64,000 nucleotides of DNA from Sapria himalayana. Lineage: Eukaryota; Streptophyta; Magnoliopsida; Malpighiales; Rafflesiaceae. Shown here piece after piece: positions 10,944 to 21,891 of this stretch. The stretch is from NCBI GenBank assembly GCA_029783825.1, contig JAREIK010000801.1:7725571-7789570 (forward strand). Reading direction: 5' to 3'. Numbering within the stretch: the stretch's first letter is position 1; each line of letters begins with the position of its first letter. The position numbers and the translations under genes were made by a program. The notes beneath the pieces were generated by a model that saw only the letters and a program-made list of their open reading frames with translations, did not search any database and was not told where the DNA came from.

Positions 10944-11332
10944 TAGGCATTGCAACAAGGCGGGGTAGAGCCAGGGTGACCCTCCTAGTGCACAGCCCCA
11001 TCAGAAATTCTCCAACCCTTGCCCCGTCTCAGGCCTCATTTTTGGTGGGGTAGGGCGGGATTTTTATGTCACGGGATAAGGCAGTCCAATCCTTGCCCTG
11101 TTGCCCCGCCTGTCTACCTCCATGACTTCGAGCAGCCAGATGGGGCATGAGGCTCAAAGTCATATTCTCCAAGCATGCCCTGACCCTGTGCCTGGATCCT
11201 AAACAGGTCAAGAATGGGGCGGGAATCATAATCCCAGCCCCATCAACCTGGTTTTGCAAGGAATCCCAGCCCTGTTTGTTTGGGGCAGGTACATGCAAGG
11301 TGGGGCAGGGAAAAGACAAATTTCCATCCATA
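10944..11332. mobile_element. GC-rich MITE-like insertion of a second family
   Basis: A sharply bounded GC-rich island carries repeated GGGGCGGGG/CCCCGCC-like words (GGCGGGGTAG, GTGGGGTAGGGCGGG, TGGGGCAGG). It lies inside AT-rich copia-like sequence. The left edge TAGGCATTGCAAC and the right edge read backwards (TATGGATGGAAAT) agree at 8 of 13 positions, hinting at degenerate inverted ends. No clear target duplication was found. Overlapping frames on both strands are composition artefacts. Confidence 0.45.
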
Positions 11333-11599
11333 TCCAACATGCTTAGACCAAATATGAGCCTATTGAGAAGCCATATGATTTCGTGGCTAGCTCCTCTTAC
11401 CTTGATTTTTTTATTGTTTCTCTGAAAAAAATAAATAAATTATACTCATCATTTAATTTTGTAGATTTTGTCATATCCGTGTCTTGATCCTTAATTTTTT
11501 TCTGATTACTTCTATTTATGGTACTAATATACTCAAATCTCCTACTGAGTTGTCTCATTCAAGATAACATTAGGTCATAATAAAAGAGATACAAGCTCA

Positions 11600-13117
11600 A
11601 TACTCTAATGAGACTTGGGAACTATAAAAACATGTACAAATAAAAATGTTATTAACCTTAAGGCAAAATTTATAGTGAAAAAATTTACTTAGACGTTGAT
11701 ATTGACAATCAAAATACTCTCTTCAATAGTCAATATGATCATTATACAGATTCTTATATCTCTTGTAATATCTCATAATTTAAAGATATATCAGCTAAAT
11801 GTATAGAATATATTTCTTCATGATAATCTTATTGATGAGATATATATAGAACAAAAACAATCACTTTGATTTTGTCAGCATAGTAAAATACAAGTTATAG
11901 ATTATAATAGATATTGTATGATTTGAAATAGTCACTAACAACTAATTTATAAGATTTTCTTAGAAAATCATCTTATTTATGATATATAATACATAGATGT
12001 GTTATAGATTTTACTGTATTTTTTTGGATGAACACTAATAGCTGAGAAATTTTGTTGATTATCTATATTAGAAATATTTTAATTATGAGAAATGATGAAT
12101 TAGAAATAATTCAACTCAAGAAATTCCTTCATGCACAATTTCAAACAAGAAACCTTTGGATACTCAAGTATTTTCTTAGCATTAAAGTTACTTATTCAAT
12201 GAGATATATGATCCTATCATATAATAGATATACATTTGACACTCTCAAAAAGATTATTCTTTTAATTTTGTTCTTCAATAGATATCCTCATTAATCCAAA
12301 TATTAACTTCACTTTTGATGGGATCCTTCTAGCTAATACTACTACCTAAAAAAGAATTATATAAAAAATTAAAGATCTAACTAAAATCATATCAGATATA
12401 ACAAACACAGTCATTATAATTAATTATTTTTAAAATTTTATTTGGTATATTCACATAGACAGCTCTTTACATATTGAGGTATTTGAAGAAGTCTCCAAAA
12501 CTTGATATCTCTTTCAAGAATTATGAATACGTGTTAGTCATATATTCAAATTTCAGTTAGATACCAACATACAAAAAAAAAAAAATTTATAATGATATTT
12601 TATACATTTCTTGAAGATATTTGTCTCTTAGAAAAAAGGCATACAAATATTTTAAGATGTACTACAAAAATAAAATTTAGAATGATCATAATAATTAATT
12701 ATAAGTAACTTTAGATGCATGTACTCCAGCAAATCTAAATTTTCATATTTTTCTCCTACTATTTTTTTCTTTGAAAGTCAATTAGCTAGGCATATAATCT
12801 CAAATTCATATTTCACGAGCCAACAAAATACATAAAGATGAACTACTTCTTCCTTATAGAAAAGATTCGAGATAAAATCAATGCTACAACATATTCAGAC
12901 ATCAGAGTAGCCATAAGTCATCTTCACAAAAATCTTAAAAAAAATGAGATTACATTTCTTTTTTTATTCAAATTTGATATTGTGAATTTATATATACCAA
13001 CTTGATAAAGTATTGTAGTTCACTTATTTATTTTATTTTTTATGTTTTCAATGAAAACATTCAACTTATATTTTAAGCTTTGTACATTGAGTATCCACAC
13101 CCCAACTTAATGAAGAA
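11600..13117 (+). pseudogene. Ty1/copia pol relic: reverse transcriptase and RNase H
   Basis: Translation in shifting frames gives copia reverse-transcriptase landmarks. Near 11818 is FLHDNLIDEIYIEQ, equivalent to the FLHG...EEVYMEQP block. The stretch 12046-12270 gives a poorly kept YVDDII region, then QLKKFLHAQFQTRNL and LKYFLSIKVTYS. Weak traces continue rightwards to about 12990. Many stops and frameshifts are present. The text near 13099-13117 resembles a polypurine tract region followed by TGTTGG at 13118, where a 3' LTR probably begins. It is old and cannot be expressed as a polyprotein. It lies downstream of the host-gene exon at 13571-13621 in that gene's orientation. Confidence 0.65.
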
Positions 13118-13570
13118 TGTTGGGGGCAATTACATTGTATTGTCATATTATATTATTTATCATGTTTAATTTTTATAGATAAATGTGTATTCATAAAAAA
13201 AATTAGTTCTCCGATATGATATTTTTATTTAATGACTTGTTGCATCTTTCTCATTCCTTCAATGAAGATTAAATATATATTTTTTAAATACATGCTTTAT
13301 ATTTTAACATAATAACCCTTAATTTGGAAAATTGAGATTATTTGAAATGGGAATGTTTTTTTTTCAATAATTTATCATCAATAGTTTTATAACATTTTGG
13401 AAATCATATTCTTAACAGCACTTCTTATTGCATTTTGACATTCAAAAATAATAATAATTATATCTAGCAAATCAACACTGAACTTGATTTATATAAACTA
13501 CAAACCAATGCTCAACGTGCAAAGAAACTGCATATTAATTATATGCAGCCAAGTATACAATAGAGCTTAC
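13118..13570 (+). other. Probable start of a decayed copia 3' LTR, then AT-rich DNA
   Basis: TGTTGGGGGCAATTACATTG at 13118 has the look of a copia LTR start (TGTTGG after a purine-rich stretch). I cannot find its right end or a second copy in the window, so the extent is unknown. No gene is seen between here and the small exon on the minus strand. Confidence 0.3.
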
Positions 13571-13621
13571 TTGAAGTGTTGGAATAGCAATTACCACTAG
13601 GCTCACAAATGCAATGAAGGA
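13571..13621 (-). CDS. Candidate exon 2 of a host gene, transmembrane segment
   Basis: Read on the minus strand, a 51-bp open segment is preceded by a pyrimidine-rich stretch ending TGATTTGCAG and followed by GTAAGCT, both strong plant splice signals. It encodes SFIAFVSLVVIAIPTLQ, a hydrophobic stretch suited to a membrane helix, and both boundaries are phase 0. That matches the phase-0 donor of the candidate first exon at 42720-43049. Joining the two yields a single uninterrupted hydrophobic region across the splice. From memory, similar IPTL-ending helices occur in uncharacterised plant plastid membrane proteins, but I could not check this. No following exon was found to the left, so the gene would continue outside the window. 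It could be a chance match in such a short segment. Confidence 0.42.
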
Positions 13622-13859
13622 CTGCAAATCAAAATAATTAATGTGTATCATTAATCTTATCTAGATGTCATAAAACTCACAATTCACAATTTTTAAATGA
13701 CAAAAAGCCATATGCTAGTGCAACTCAACAAACATAATGTTCAATAGATATCATTTTAAAGTAATTGCATGTTCAATAGAGACCAACTTGGTTGAAGCCA
13801 CCAACATATTTGGTTGACATAAAACTGTTATTTTGTCCCCCACCCTCCCCTTTTAAACC

Positions 13860-14470
13860 CAATTCATACTATCGCCTATCTCTTGACCCACATATGAGTC
13901 TTGGAACACCAAAATCAGAGTAGATAATGACTTCATCCCAACAACATGATAGATATTTGACAAACACTTTGAAAAAATTAAACTCATGTCCCAAAAGTTA
14001 GAACATTCATTCTTTGTTGCCAATCAAGTTACTATACTATTGGTAGTTTAGTTTGACATAGAATTATTATTAAAAGAACATGCACATTCCATTTTTTTCT
14101 AATCATGGAAAAGCATATCCAACATATTGTCGTCTATTCCTTGACCCATATATGAGCCTTGAAACCCTAGAATCAGAACAAATAAGGTATCCTTCCTAAC
14201 AACATGAGAGATGATCTGGCATGCACTTTGAAAAATACATGCCAATCAAGCTGCTACTTAAACATTTTCCTGTCATTTCATCTCATATTATCTCTCAGCC
14301 CCCATATACGAGTCTTGATGCCCTAAGATTTGAGCAAGGCTTCGTCCTAGCAGTAAGAGTAAAGTGATTGACAAAGATACATTAGAAAAAAAATGTGGCA
14401 TCCCTAAGGGTCAAACTCGTGACCTCATGGTTGGGTGATATTGCCTCTTTGCAAATCAGACAATCATACT
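13860..14470. repeat. About three degenerate repeats of a 150-260 bp unit
   Basis: Three blocks beginning near 13870, 14130 and 14286 share the same order of phrases. These are a TCTCTTGACCCACATATGAGTCTTG-like opening, CCTAGAATCAGA, then CAACATGAGAGAT and CACTTTGAAAAA, separated by variable text. The third ends with a GGTCAAACTCGTGACCTCATGG phrase that resembles text common in plant dispersed repeats. It may be a decayed SINE-like or other dispersed repeat array. No coding is seen. Confidence 0.45.
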
Positions 14471-17400
14471 ATTGGTACATGTGCATTCAATTGATTCATT
14501 TATTTATTTTACACTTACAATTCATATTGATTGTTTGTATGGCTCAATAGGCTAGGGTGACGGAGCAATATTTTTTCGGGAATCTCTTTCATTTAATTAA
14601 GATAAGTCTAATATGATTTTAATTTCAATTTTAGAAAATAACATAAAATTAGTATTGTTATAATATAAAAATTTTGTTGAAGTTTCCTCTAGTTATAATA
14701 TAAAACTTATTTTTTTTTTTTTTGCATTGGCAACTCTACTAATATCATTTATTTTCAATATATCATTTTCAAATGAGAAATTATTTTTTGCACTACCATA
14801 AAAAATTGTATCTACTACTTTTATTCATCATATCATCCACTCGTTAATTTTATCAAAGCATTTTTAAAAAAATATAATATATATGTTATAATAATTATAT
14901 AACAATTACATATCCCAAATTACATATGCTTCCTCATTTTCTTCAAAATTTCTCACAATTATCTCCATTTCTTTATACTTCTAATGTATAAAGAAATGTA
15001 AATATGATATTATCAATTTTTTATAATTAGTACATAATATTTTTCCACTCAAGGTTCAACATGATATAGAAGAGAGACTAAACATAGTCAACAACTACTT
15101 CCATCATCATTATAATCATTCATCCTCACTACCAATGACAATCATCAACACTAACTCCACCTTGAGTGGAATGTTCTCCTCACATTTCTATTTTTGGCCA
15201 AATAGATTGCCTTTTGTTGATTGTTACAAGTTTTTTTTTTGAATGATTATTCCTACAATCATTTAAGCTCTAACTTAGAATTTCTAAATTTTTAAATAAT
15301 TATTTGAATTTTATGCACAAGAAATTTAAAGATATAGTAAATTAATTATCATAATGCAATCAAAATTATCAGCTCAATCAAAATATTTTTCTCAATGTTA
15401 TCGCATTAATGGAGTACTAGCATAAAAAATTTAGTAAATTATCTCATTTTCAAGATAATAAAAACTAAATTGATAAAAATATATTAAAATATATTATCAA
15501 TCTTACATTTGATGAATATATAAAGCTTAATATTTTTTTAAAAAAAATATAAATATTAAAAAAATCAATCATTTTTAAATAAATATAATCATCCAAATTA
15601 AGTATATTTATTAATAAAGATAGAAAATTTGAATTCACCTCTTTGAATTCTAATAGGTCTTCAAAAACTTGAATGAATTGGATAAAAAAAAACCCATGTT
15701 GCTATCGCACTCACATGTCAAATAAAAATTTTTATTATTTTTTTATAATTGGTATACCTCACATTCAAGAGAATGGATCTCCTCTGTATTATTTAGTAGT
15801 CTTAATTTAATCAACATGTTTTAGTTTATAACTTTTATTTTTTTTTTCATATTATTTATTTTATTTTATTACAAATGAGAACGGTCAACCAATTAGCTAC
15901 CCCAATCCAATGAGCTCATTACATAAGAGCTTCTCAAGTACACATTGATTATTGAGTTTTTTATTGACATTTAAGATATTTTTAGTATGAGTATTTTATA
16001 TGGTACCAAAGCTAAAACTCTAGAAAGTGCAAACCATAAGATTCTTAAGAGAGTAAAAAAGAGAACATATGTATTGTAACAACACAATGCACATAGCATT
16101 GTGTGCAACAATGCATGCACATTCATAGTTGATGGACAAGGAAAAGACATTGTGTGCCGCCATCACAATTGTTACAAGTGCACTCCATGTGACGAGCGTC
16201 GATGTCCACGATGTTAACTCATTTGGATTGTGTATAGTGACATGTGTATTGTTAGAGTTACTGTGCATTATTTTAGGGCAGCAAAATTCTTCAGTGTGTG
16301 CAATAAAGTATGTCAGTGCAGCTAAGGTTTACTATGTAGACCCCTCTTTATTTTCAATACAATGGTGTATAGTGTTTATTGTATAGTTTGTAATGAAAGA
16401 AATTAAAATTATATTTATAATTATATAAAAATTGGGAACCATAATTACTCACACTGGATAATAATATCCAAACGTGATTCTATAATCTAGAGATATTTGA
16501 TCACATTACCTTTTGATTATGATACAAATATATGATAGAGTTATATAACTTCTTGGACTGAGCCTAGAGAAGATTAGAGAGTCAAATAATATTACTCATT
16601 TTATGTAGTTCACTTTATTGATTGTACAGCTCCTTAAGACATTTCCAATCGAGATTTATAATCTAAAGAGCTTTGGGCATAATATTCCTATAGTTATTAC
16701 CATATGAATTTTCAATATTTCATAGTCAAAATTTAGGTGATTGAGAATTTCCAACATGCCATAGTTAGATCTCCAAATAATTCAATTATGCAAGACAAAG
16801 TAGGAGATACTGGAAAGACAGTTCTCTTTGAATTTACTAACAGCTGAAAGGATAGTAGTCATAATAGAGGCAGTGAACCTTTGTTTAATCAACTCACTTT
16901 TAAAAGATGAGTCATATTAGGAATAAACAATAAAAATTATTTTTTAAAAAGAGACAAACAATACTGCTGTCAGTTAAGAAAGACATGCTAAGTTGCTAAT
17001 GAATTATCTTTTCAAATAATTCAACTTTGATTTTGCTTTCTCTTTATTAATATTTATTCTTTCATAGGAACTAACATATTAAAGATACAAATTAGAAAAA
17101 AAAAGTATTTGCTTTCATCTCCTTTCTTTCTTTAGTCCAACTATTTCTGGCTCTTGAAATCTTGATTATGGAGATTATACCAAATGCATAAGGTTATCAC
17201 TTTAATATGAGGTATAACTAAAAAAGATTAATATCTTAACAATCTTACCTCCAAAAGCCAAAAAAGTTATATTAATAAATCTCAAACTCAAGGTCTATCA
17301 CCATTACATAAAGATACTTATCATCTCATCAAAACATAATATCCAATATATACATGCAATACAAGAATTTCTAAAATAATTAGGCATTTCAATATTATTC

Positions 17401-18399
17401 TCATCCTAATATATTTAACTTCGTAATTCTTATGAAATTCAATGCTGAAATCTTATAAACAACAAATATAAATGATAATATTCTTTTCTTTTCTCTAGAT
17501 GATCAATTGAATAACTTGTTCAATAATTATAAGTAATATCACAAGAATTAATTATTAAATTTCCATCCTTAAAACTTTTTTTTTTTTGGTACAGCTCAAA
17601 GAGACTGAAGATTAGAGGAGGGTAGATGAGATGAACCTCAGCATTAATATTCTAAACCCTTAGACTAAAACTTCAATTTGATAGGTTGCATCTAGAGAAA
17701 AAGAAACTTTCATCACAACTTTCATTGATCGAGCATGCAAGTTTCCTCCCCACACCCTTATCATGAAAGCAAACAAGCTTTACTCATTATGACATGGGTT
17801 GCGGGCATATTCTCTCACTACAAAACCAAAAGCCCCTTTCTCACCACAAAAATACCCATTAGGAACTATCTGAAAGAAGAAAAAGCTCCTCTATTAGTGA
17901 AGCTAGGCTCCCACATAGTGATAATTAAAAACAAGGATTGGACTAATTTCCTTATCTCTTCTTTGAATGCCTTGCGCACTAGTGGTCTAGGAACAAAAGA
18001 AATAAATAATACCATTATTTGGAATTGAGTATTGTGGACTATATGTTTTATCTTCTATGGAAGGATATCATACTAAATGTTTGAATACCAAAAGAATTCA
18101 TTATTTCTATGTTTTTGGCTTTATTATTATCACTAGACAAATTGATAATATTATACTCTAGTCTTAAGGATATTTATATTTTAGAGTTTAAAATATGTTA
18201 ATTAGAAAAATATATTAAAATTTCTTATCTTGCCAAGCAAATTTGCATAAGTAAGAACTCAATTGATCTGATATACTTAAATATAATCATCATTAACCAA
18301 TATTATCTAAATTACTTGGAGTCAACTGTATAGATCAAATTTTTCTAATCAACTTTGCTAAAAATCATGTTCATGCTTAATTCTTTATTTGTTAAATTA
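14471..18399. other. Long AT-rich stretch without recognised genes
   Basis: Mostly AT-rich. TATGGTACCAAAGCT at about 15999-16013 resembles the primer-binding text that follows copia LTRs in this window, so a decayed LTR boundary may lie there. The block 16020-16390 is CA/TG-rich and is listed separately. The part at 17600-18030 has more even composition and a 97-codon plus-strand frame (17735-18028) without a recognised domain. I found no splice-bounded exon. Weak internal repeats (TCTATAATCTAGAGA-like phrases near 16483 and 16660) suggest further decayed elements. Confidence 0.35.
16020..16390. repeat. CA/TG-rich low-complexity segment
   Basis: The segment is made of words such as CACAATGCACATAGCATTG, GTGTGCAACAATGCATG and GTGTATTG on both strands, giving overlapping artefactual frames (16020-16268 minus, 16129-16386 plus). 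It resembles the blocks at 2202-2552 and 41000-41960 in vocabulary. It could be LTR sequence of a decayed retrotransposon, since a primer-binding-like motif lies just to its left. Confidence 0.35.
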
Positions 18400-20330
18400 T
18401 TATTTATAATATTAATCAATTTTATATTATGTATACCACTAATTGTTTTTTATCCTTCCATCTAAATAATTTCACACATCCTAACAAATGTACTAGGAAG
18501 ATTGCATTAAACATGACTCGATCACCTCATATGATTCTCCTTTATTATATCATTTATATGAATTATTTTAACATTCTTTTTAATAATTTTATTTTTAATT
18601 CTATCATTCTTAGTCTAATCAGACATTTATTTTATCCTCATCTCTGATATCCTTATTCATTGAATATGTTGCTTCTTAGTCATCTAATATTCACTTTCAA
18701 ACAACATGACTGCTCTTATAGTTATTCGATAAATTTTTCTTTTTAATTTATTTGGTATTCATCTATCACAAAAAACTTATGATACAACTATCTATTTAGT
18801 ACATCCAAAGTTAATTTTATATGAAACAGCATCATCAATCTCTCATTTTTTACTTAAAATAGATCTTAAATTCTTAAAATAACTAATATTTAATGTTTCT
18901 TCTTCATTTTAATTATCACATCATTATCACTTTTAATATGATTAAACTTGTAGTTCAAATATATCCTCTTGTTGTGACTATCTTCAACACCTTAAACTCA
19001 AGTGCAACCTTCTAAATTTCCTATCAAACTCTTCTTTATTTTTATCTACCAACAATATATCTTTTGTAAATAATATACACTAAGAAATACTTTCTTAGAA
19101 CTGATCTGTTAATTTATTAATAATTAATACAAAAATATAAGAGTAGTGATAAATATTAGAGCAGTCATGCAGCTACTAGAATGTAATAGCAACACATTGA
19201 GTAATCTAACGCTGGACATCATTATTTAATGCATGTCATTGAACCTTAATTGGTTTAATATACACATTTGATTTTTTTTTCTTATATAATACTTATCAAA
19301 TTATATTTCTTGATACGCTATCATGAATTTTTTTTCAGATTAATAAATATTACACATAAGTCTCTCATTTTTTATGTAATTTTTAATTAATTATCTAACT
19401 AAATAAATAATCTCTATAATAAATTTATCTAACATAAATCAAATTTAATTATCTAAAAGCCTCATTTTTCTTTTTAATCTACATTCATTATTCAATCATG
19501 TTTTTCTCAAAATTTCATAATATGACTCAAAAGTTTAATATCTCAATAATTATCATAATCTTGAATATATATCTTATTCTCATAAATAAGAATTATAATG
19601 TTTTGTTTTTATTTATCCAACATCTTGTTGATTTGCAAAATTTTAAATAATCTAGTCAAACATATCACATCTGTCTCACCCATTATCCTTAAAACTTTAA
19701 TAGAAATATCATTAGGTCTTATTCTAACATAAATAATCTCTATAATAAATTTATCTAACATAAATCAAATTTAATTATCTAAAAGCCTTATTTTTCTTTT
19801 TAATCTACATTCATTATTCAATCATGTTTTTCTCAAAATTTCATAATATGACTCAAAAGTTTAATATCTCAATAATTATCATAATCTTGAATATATATCT
19901 TATTCTCATAAATAAGAATTATAATGTTTTGTTCTTATTTATCCAACATCTTGTTGATTTGCAAAATTTTAAATAATCGAGTCAAACATATCACATCTGT
20001 CTCACCCATTATCCTTAAAACTTTAATAGAAATATCATTAGGTCTTAGGACTTTTCTAATCTTCATTTTCTTTAAGATTTGCTAACTTTTATGAATCTTA
20101 TATTGATTACATATCTAAAGTTATTTAGTCTTTTACTATCAAAAGTATTCAAATATAAATTTGTGAACTTATAGAAAATATCATGAAAATATTATTCATC
20201 TCTTTTTGACTTCTTTATTTTTTATTAAAATCAAATTATTTTTATTCTCATTATATTTTAGCTAACAAATATCTTTGCTCATCTTCCTCTCATCCTAGCC
20301 AGCTTAAAAATATATTTTTTTCATTTTTTA
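18400..20330 (-). pseudogene. RTE-like LINE reverse transcriptase relic
   Basis: Read leftwards, fragments match the plant RTE-type non-LTR reverse transcriptase in order. A NYWDIKLLSHIMKF-like block corresponds to the NYRGIKLMSHTMKLWE motif (about 19860-19810 and again 19540-19480). Next come weak remains of the active-site region (near 19090), an AVMLFES...KKQHIQ stretch (near 18700-18660), and IKENHMRW with a VRMCEIIWMEG tail (18540-18460). All are separated by stops and frame changes. The duplication of 326 bp at 19396-20047 repeats the second motif. The protein would copy its RNA into DNA for insertion; nothing functional remains. Boundaries are approximate. A short unrelated piece may interrupt it at 19130-19265. 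Confidence 0.7.
19396..20047. repeat. 326-bp direct tandem duplication
   Basis: The unit 19396-19721 is repeated immediately at 19722-20047. Phase-matching points are AAATAATCTC at 19405 and 19731, and GTCAAACATA at 19655 and 19981. I see only a few substitutions between the units (for example CCTCATT/CCTTATT, TCTAGTC/TCGAGTC), roughly 99% identity. The host sequence, an RTE-like LINE relic, is itself very decayed, so the duplication is much younger than the LINE insertion. Confidence 0.93.
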
Positions 20331-20609
20331 TTCTGTAGTTTATTATTTTAAATTATCATATATTTTAAATTAAATTTCATGAACTACTATTTTAACTTTC
20401 TTTATCTTCTTATACAACCTCATAATATCTTTATTTTTGTTATTATATAATGCTTTTAAAAATATTCATTTCTCCTTAATAGGTTGTTGAACCACAAATT
20501 TTTAGGTTATACTTGTAAGTTTCTTTATGTGAGTAAATATTTTATTTAGACACACCTAAAATCTTTTTGGATACTTTTTATGCAGTCTAATACACTCATA
20601 CATATAACG
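20331..20609. other. AT-rich spacer between two retroelement relics
   Basis: No recognisable feature. Sequence between the LINE relic on the left and the copia integrase relic on the right. Confidence 0.4.
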
Positions 20610-21180
20610 ATATAATTGAGATGAAACTTGGAGAAATATTTATGTATTTTATTATCTTTATTGATAATTATTTAAGGTTTACATGGTTATTCATTTTTTG
20701 CTCTAGATCATTAATTTTTTTTTTATTTTTCAATTATTTCATAAAAATAATAAAAACTCAATTTAATAAAAACATAAAAAAAGTAAAAATAACAATGTGT
20801 TTTGAGTAAATGTCAGCTAGTTTTAATACTTATTGTATGAACCACGAAATCATATACCAATTTTTTTATATTGACATACCCCCAAATAATCCATGAAGAA
20901 ATTTATGTTGACCACAAATAACATTACCAATTGGATGTCTTTGTTTGTCGTTTCTTACCTTGTGCCCTTTCATATTTTGTATCTTAGAAAAAAATTTATT
21001 TAGTTTGTCTTTCAAAATATTTGATAGTGCATCTTGTGTTCACTATCTCCCCTCATGACAAAATAAATTAGCACCTATAACTCTAAGATATATCTTTCTT
21101 GGTTACTCTAATATTCAAATATAAATATTAATATTATATTTTTTGAGTATGACTCTTTTTTTAACAAACTCATGAAGAGT
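20610..21180 (+). pseudogene. Ty1/copia integrase relic
   Basis: A 62-codon frame from 20621 reads KLGEIFMYFIIFIDNYLRFT, equivalent to the copia integrase block with the first catalytic Asp (F.TFIDD.SR.TW). It continues with remnants of the KTQFN...IK region. From about 20960 a second block reads CVHYLPS, then NKLAPITLRYIFLGYSN, which is the conserved QDKLAPRA.KC.FLGYS segment after the integrase core. Stops and frame changes are frequent. The rest of the element is not recognisable to the right, and the MITE at 21513 lies shortly downstream. It is an old, partial copy. Confidence 0.68.
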
Positions 21181-21512
21181 AAGAATCCTAAAGATATAAT
21201 TGAACCCATTATATTTCAATACTCTTTTGTAATCAGCCTTAAACCTCCCGTTATGAGAACAACCAAATCATCTACTACATATAAACTTGTTGATCCACAT
21301 TATCATGATACTATTACAGTTATTATATATAATAATTAATATAGATCAAGTTAATTTTAGCGAGCATAAAATTTCTCAAGAAGAAAAATCTACCTCAAAT
21401 TCAGACTACACAATATAATAGTCCATGAGTATACTCCTGTTATGGTCTACAATGAGTTAAAGTCCAAGAAACTTAATCATTCAGGACTTATTCAAAGCAA
21501 AGAAATTATACT

Positions 21513-21891
21513 TAGAGTTTTAAAAAGCGGAAGAAACACCAAGGCGCAAAGATCTCTTGGAGGCTTGAGGAGCAAGAAGCACCTATGGTGTGAGCTTTTG
21601 TGAAGTAAAATGTAACTTCGAATGCTCATAAATTTTTATTAAATATGATTCTATTAATAAAAAAAATAAATATTCCTAATATTTAAAAAAATTTTATGAA
21701 AAAAATGAATAAAATTATATAAATTTCAATATATAATTACAAATTTTGAGAATAAATGTATTAAAAAAAATTAGAATATATAAGGCACATCTCTTCAGTA
21801 AGATACGTGCCTTGGAAGGCGAGACCCTATAACTAGGGATTGATTGTGCCTTGAGCCTATACACACCTTAAGCGCGCCTTTCACAACTATA
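21513..21891. mobile_element. 379-bp hAT-type MITE of a different family
   Basis: The left end TAGAGTTTTAAAAAGCG and the right end, read in reverse as TATAGTTGTGAAAGGCG, are imperfect inverted repeats. The flanking octamers ATTATACT (21505-21512) and ATTATATT (21892-21899) match at 7 of 8 positions, as expected for hAT insertion. The edges carry GGCGCAAAGATCTCTTGGAGG and TTAAGCGCGCC-like words with an AT-rich middle. There is no coding capacity. The element is unrelated to the TAGAGGTGTCA family in this window. Confidence 0.72.
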
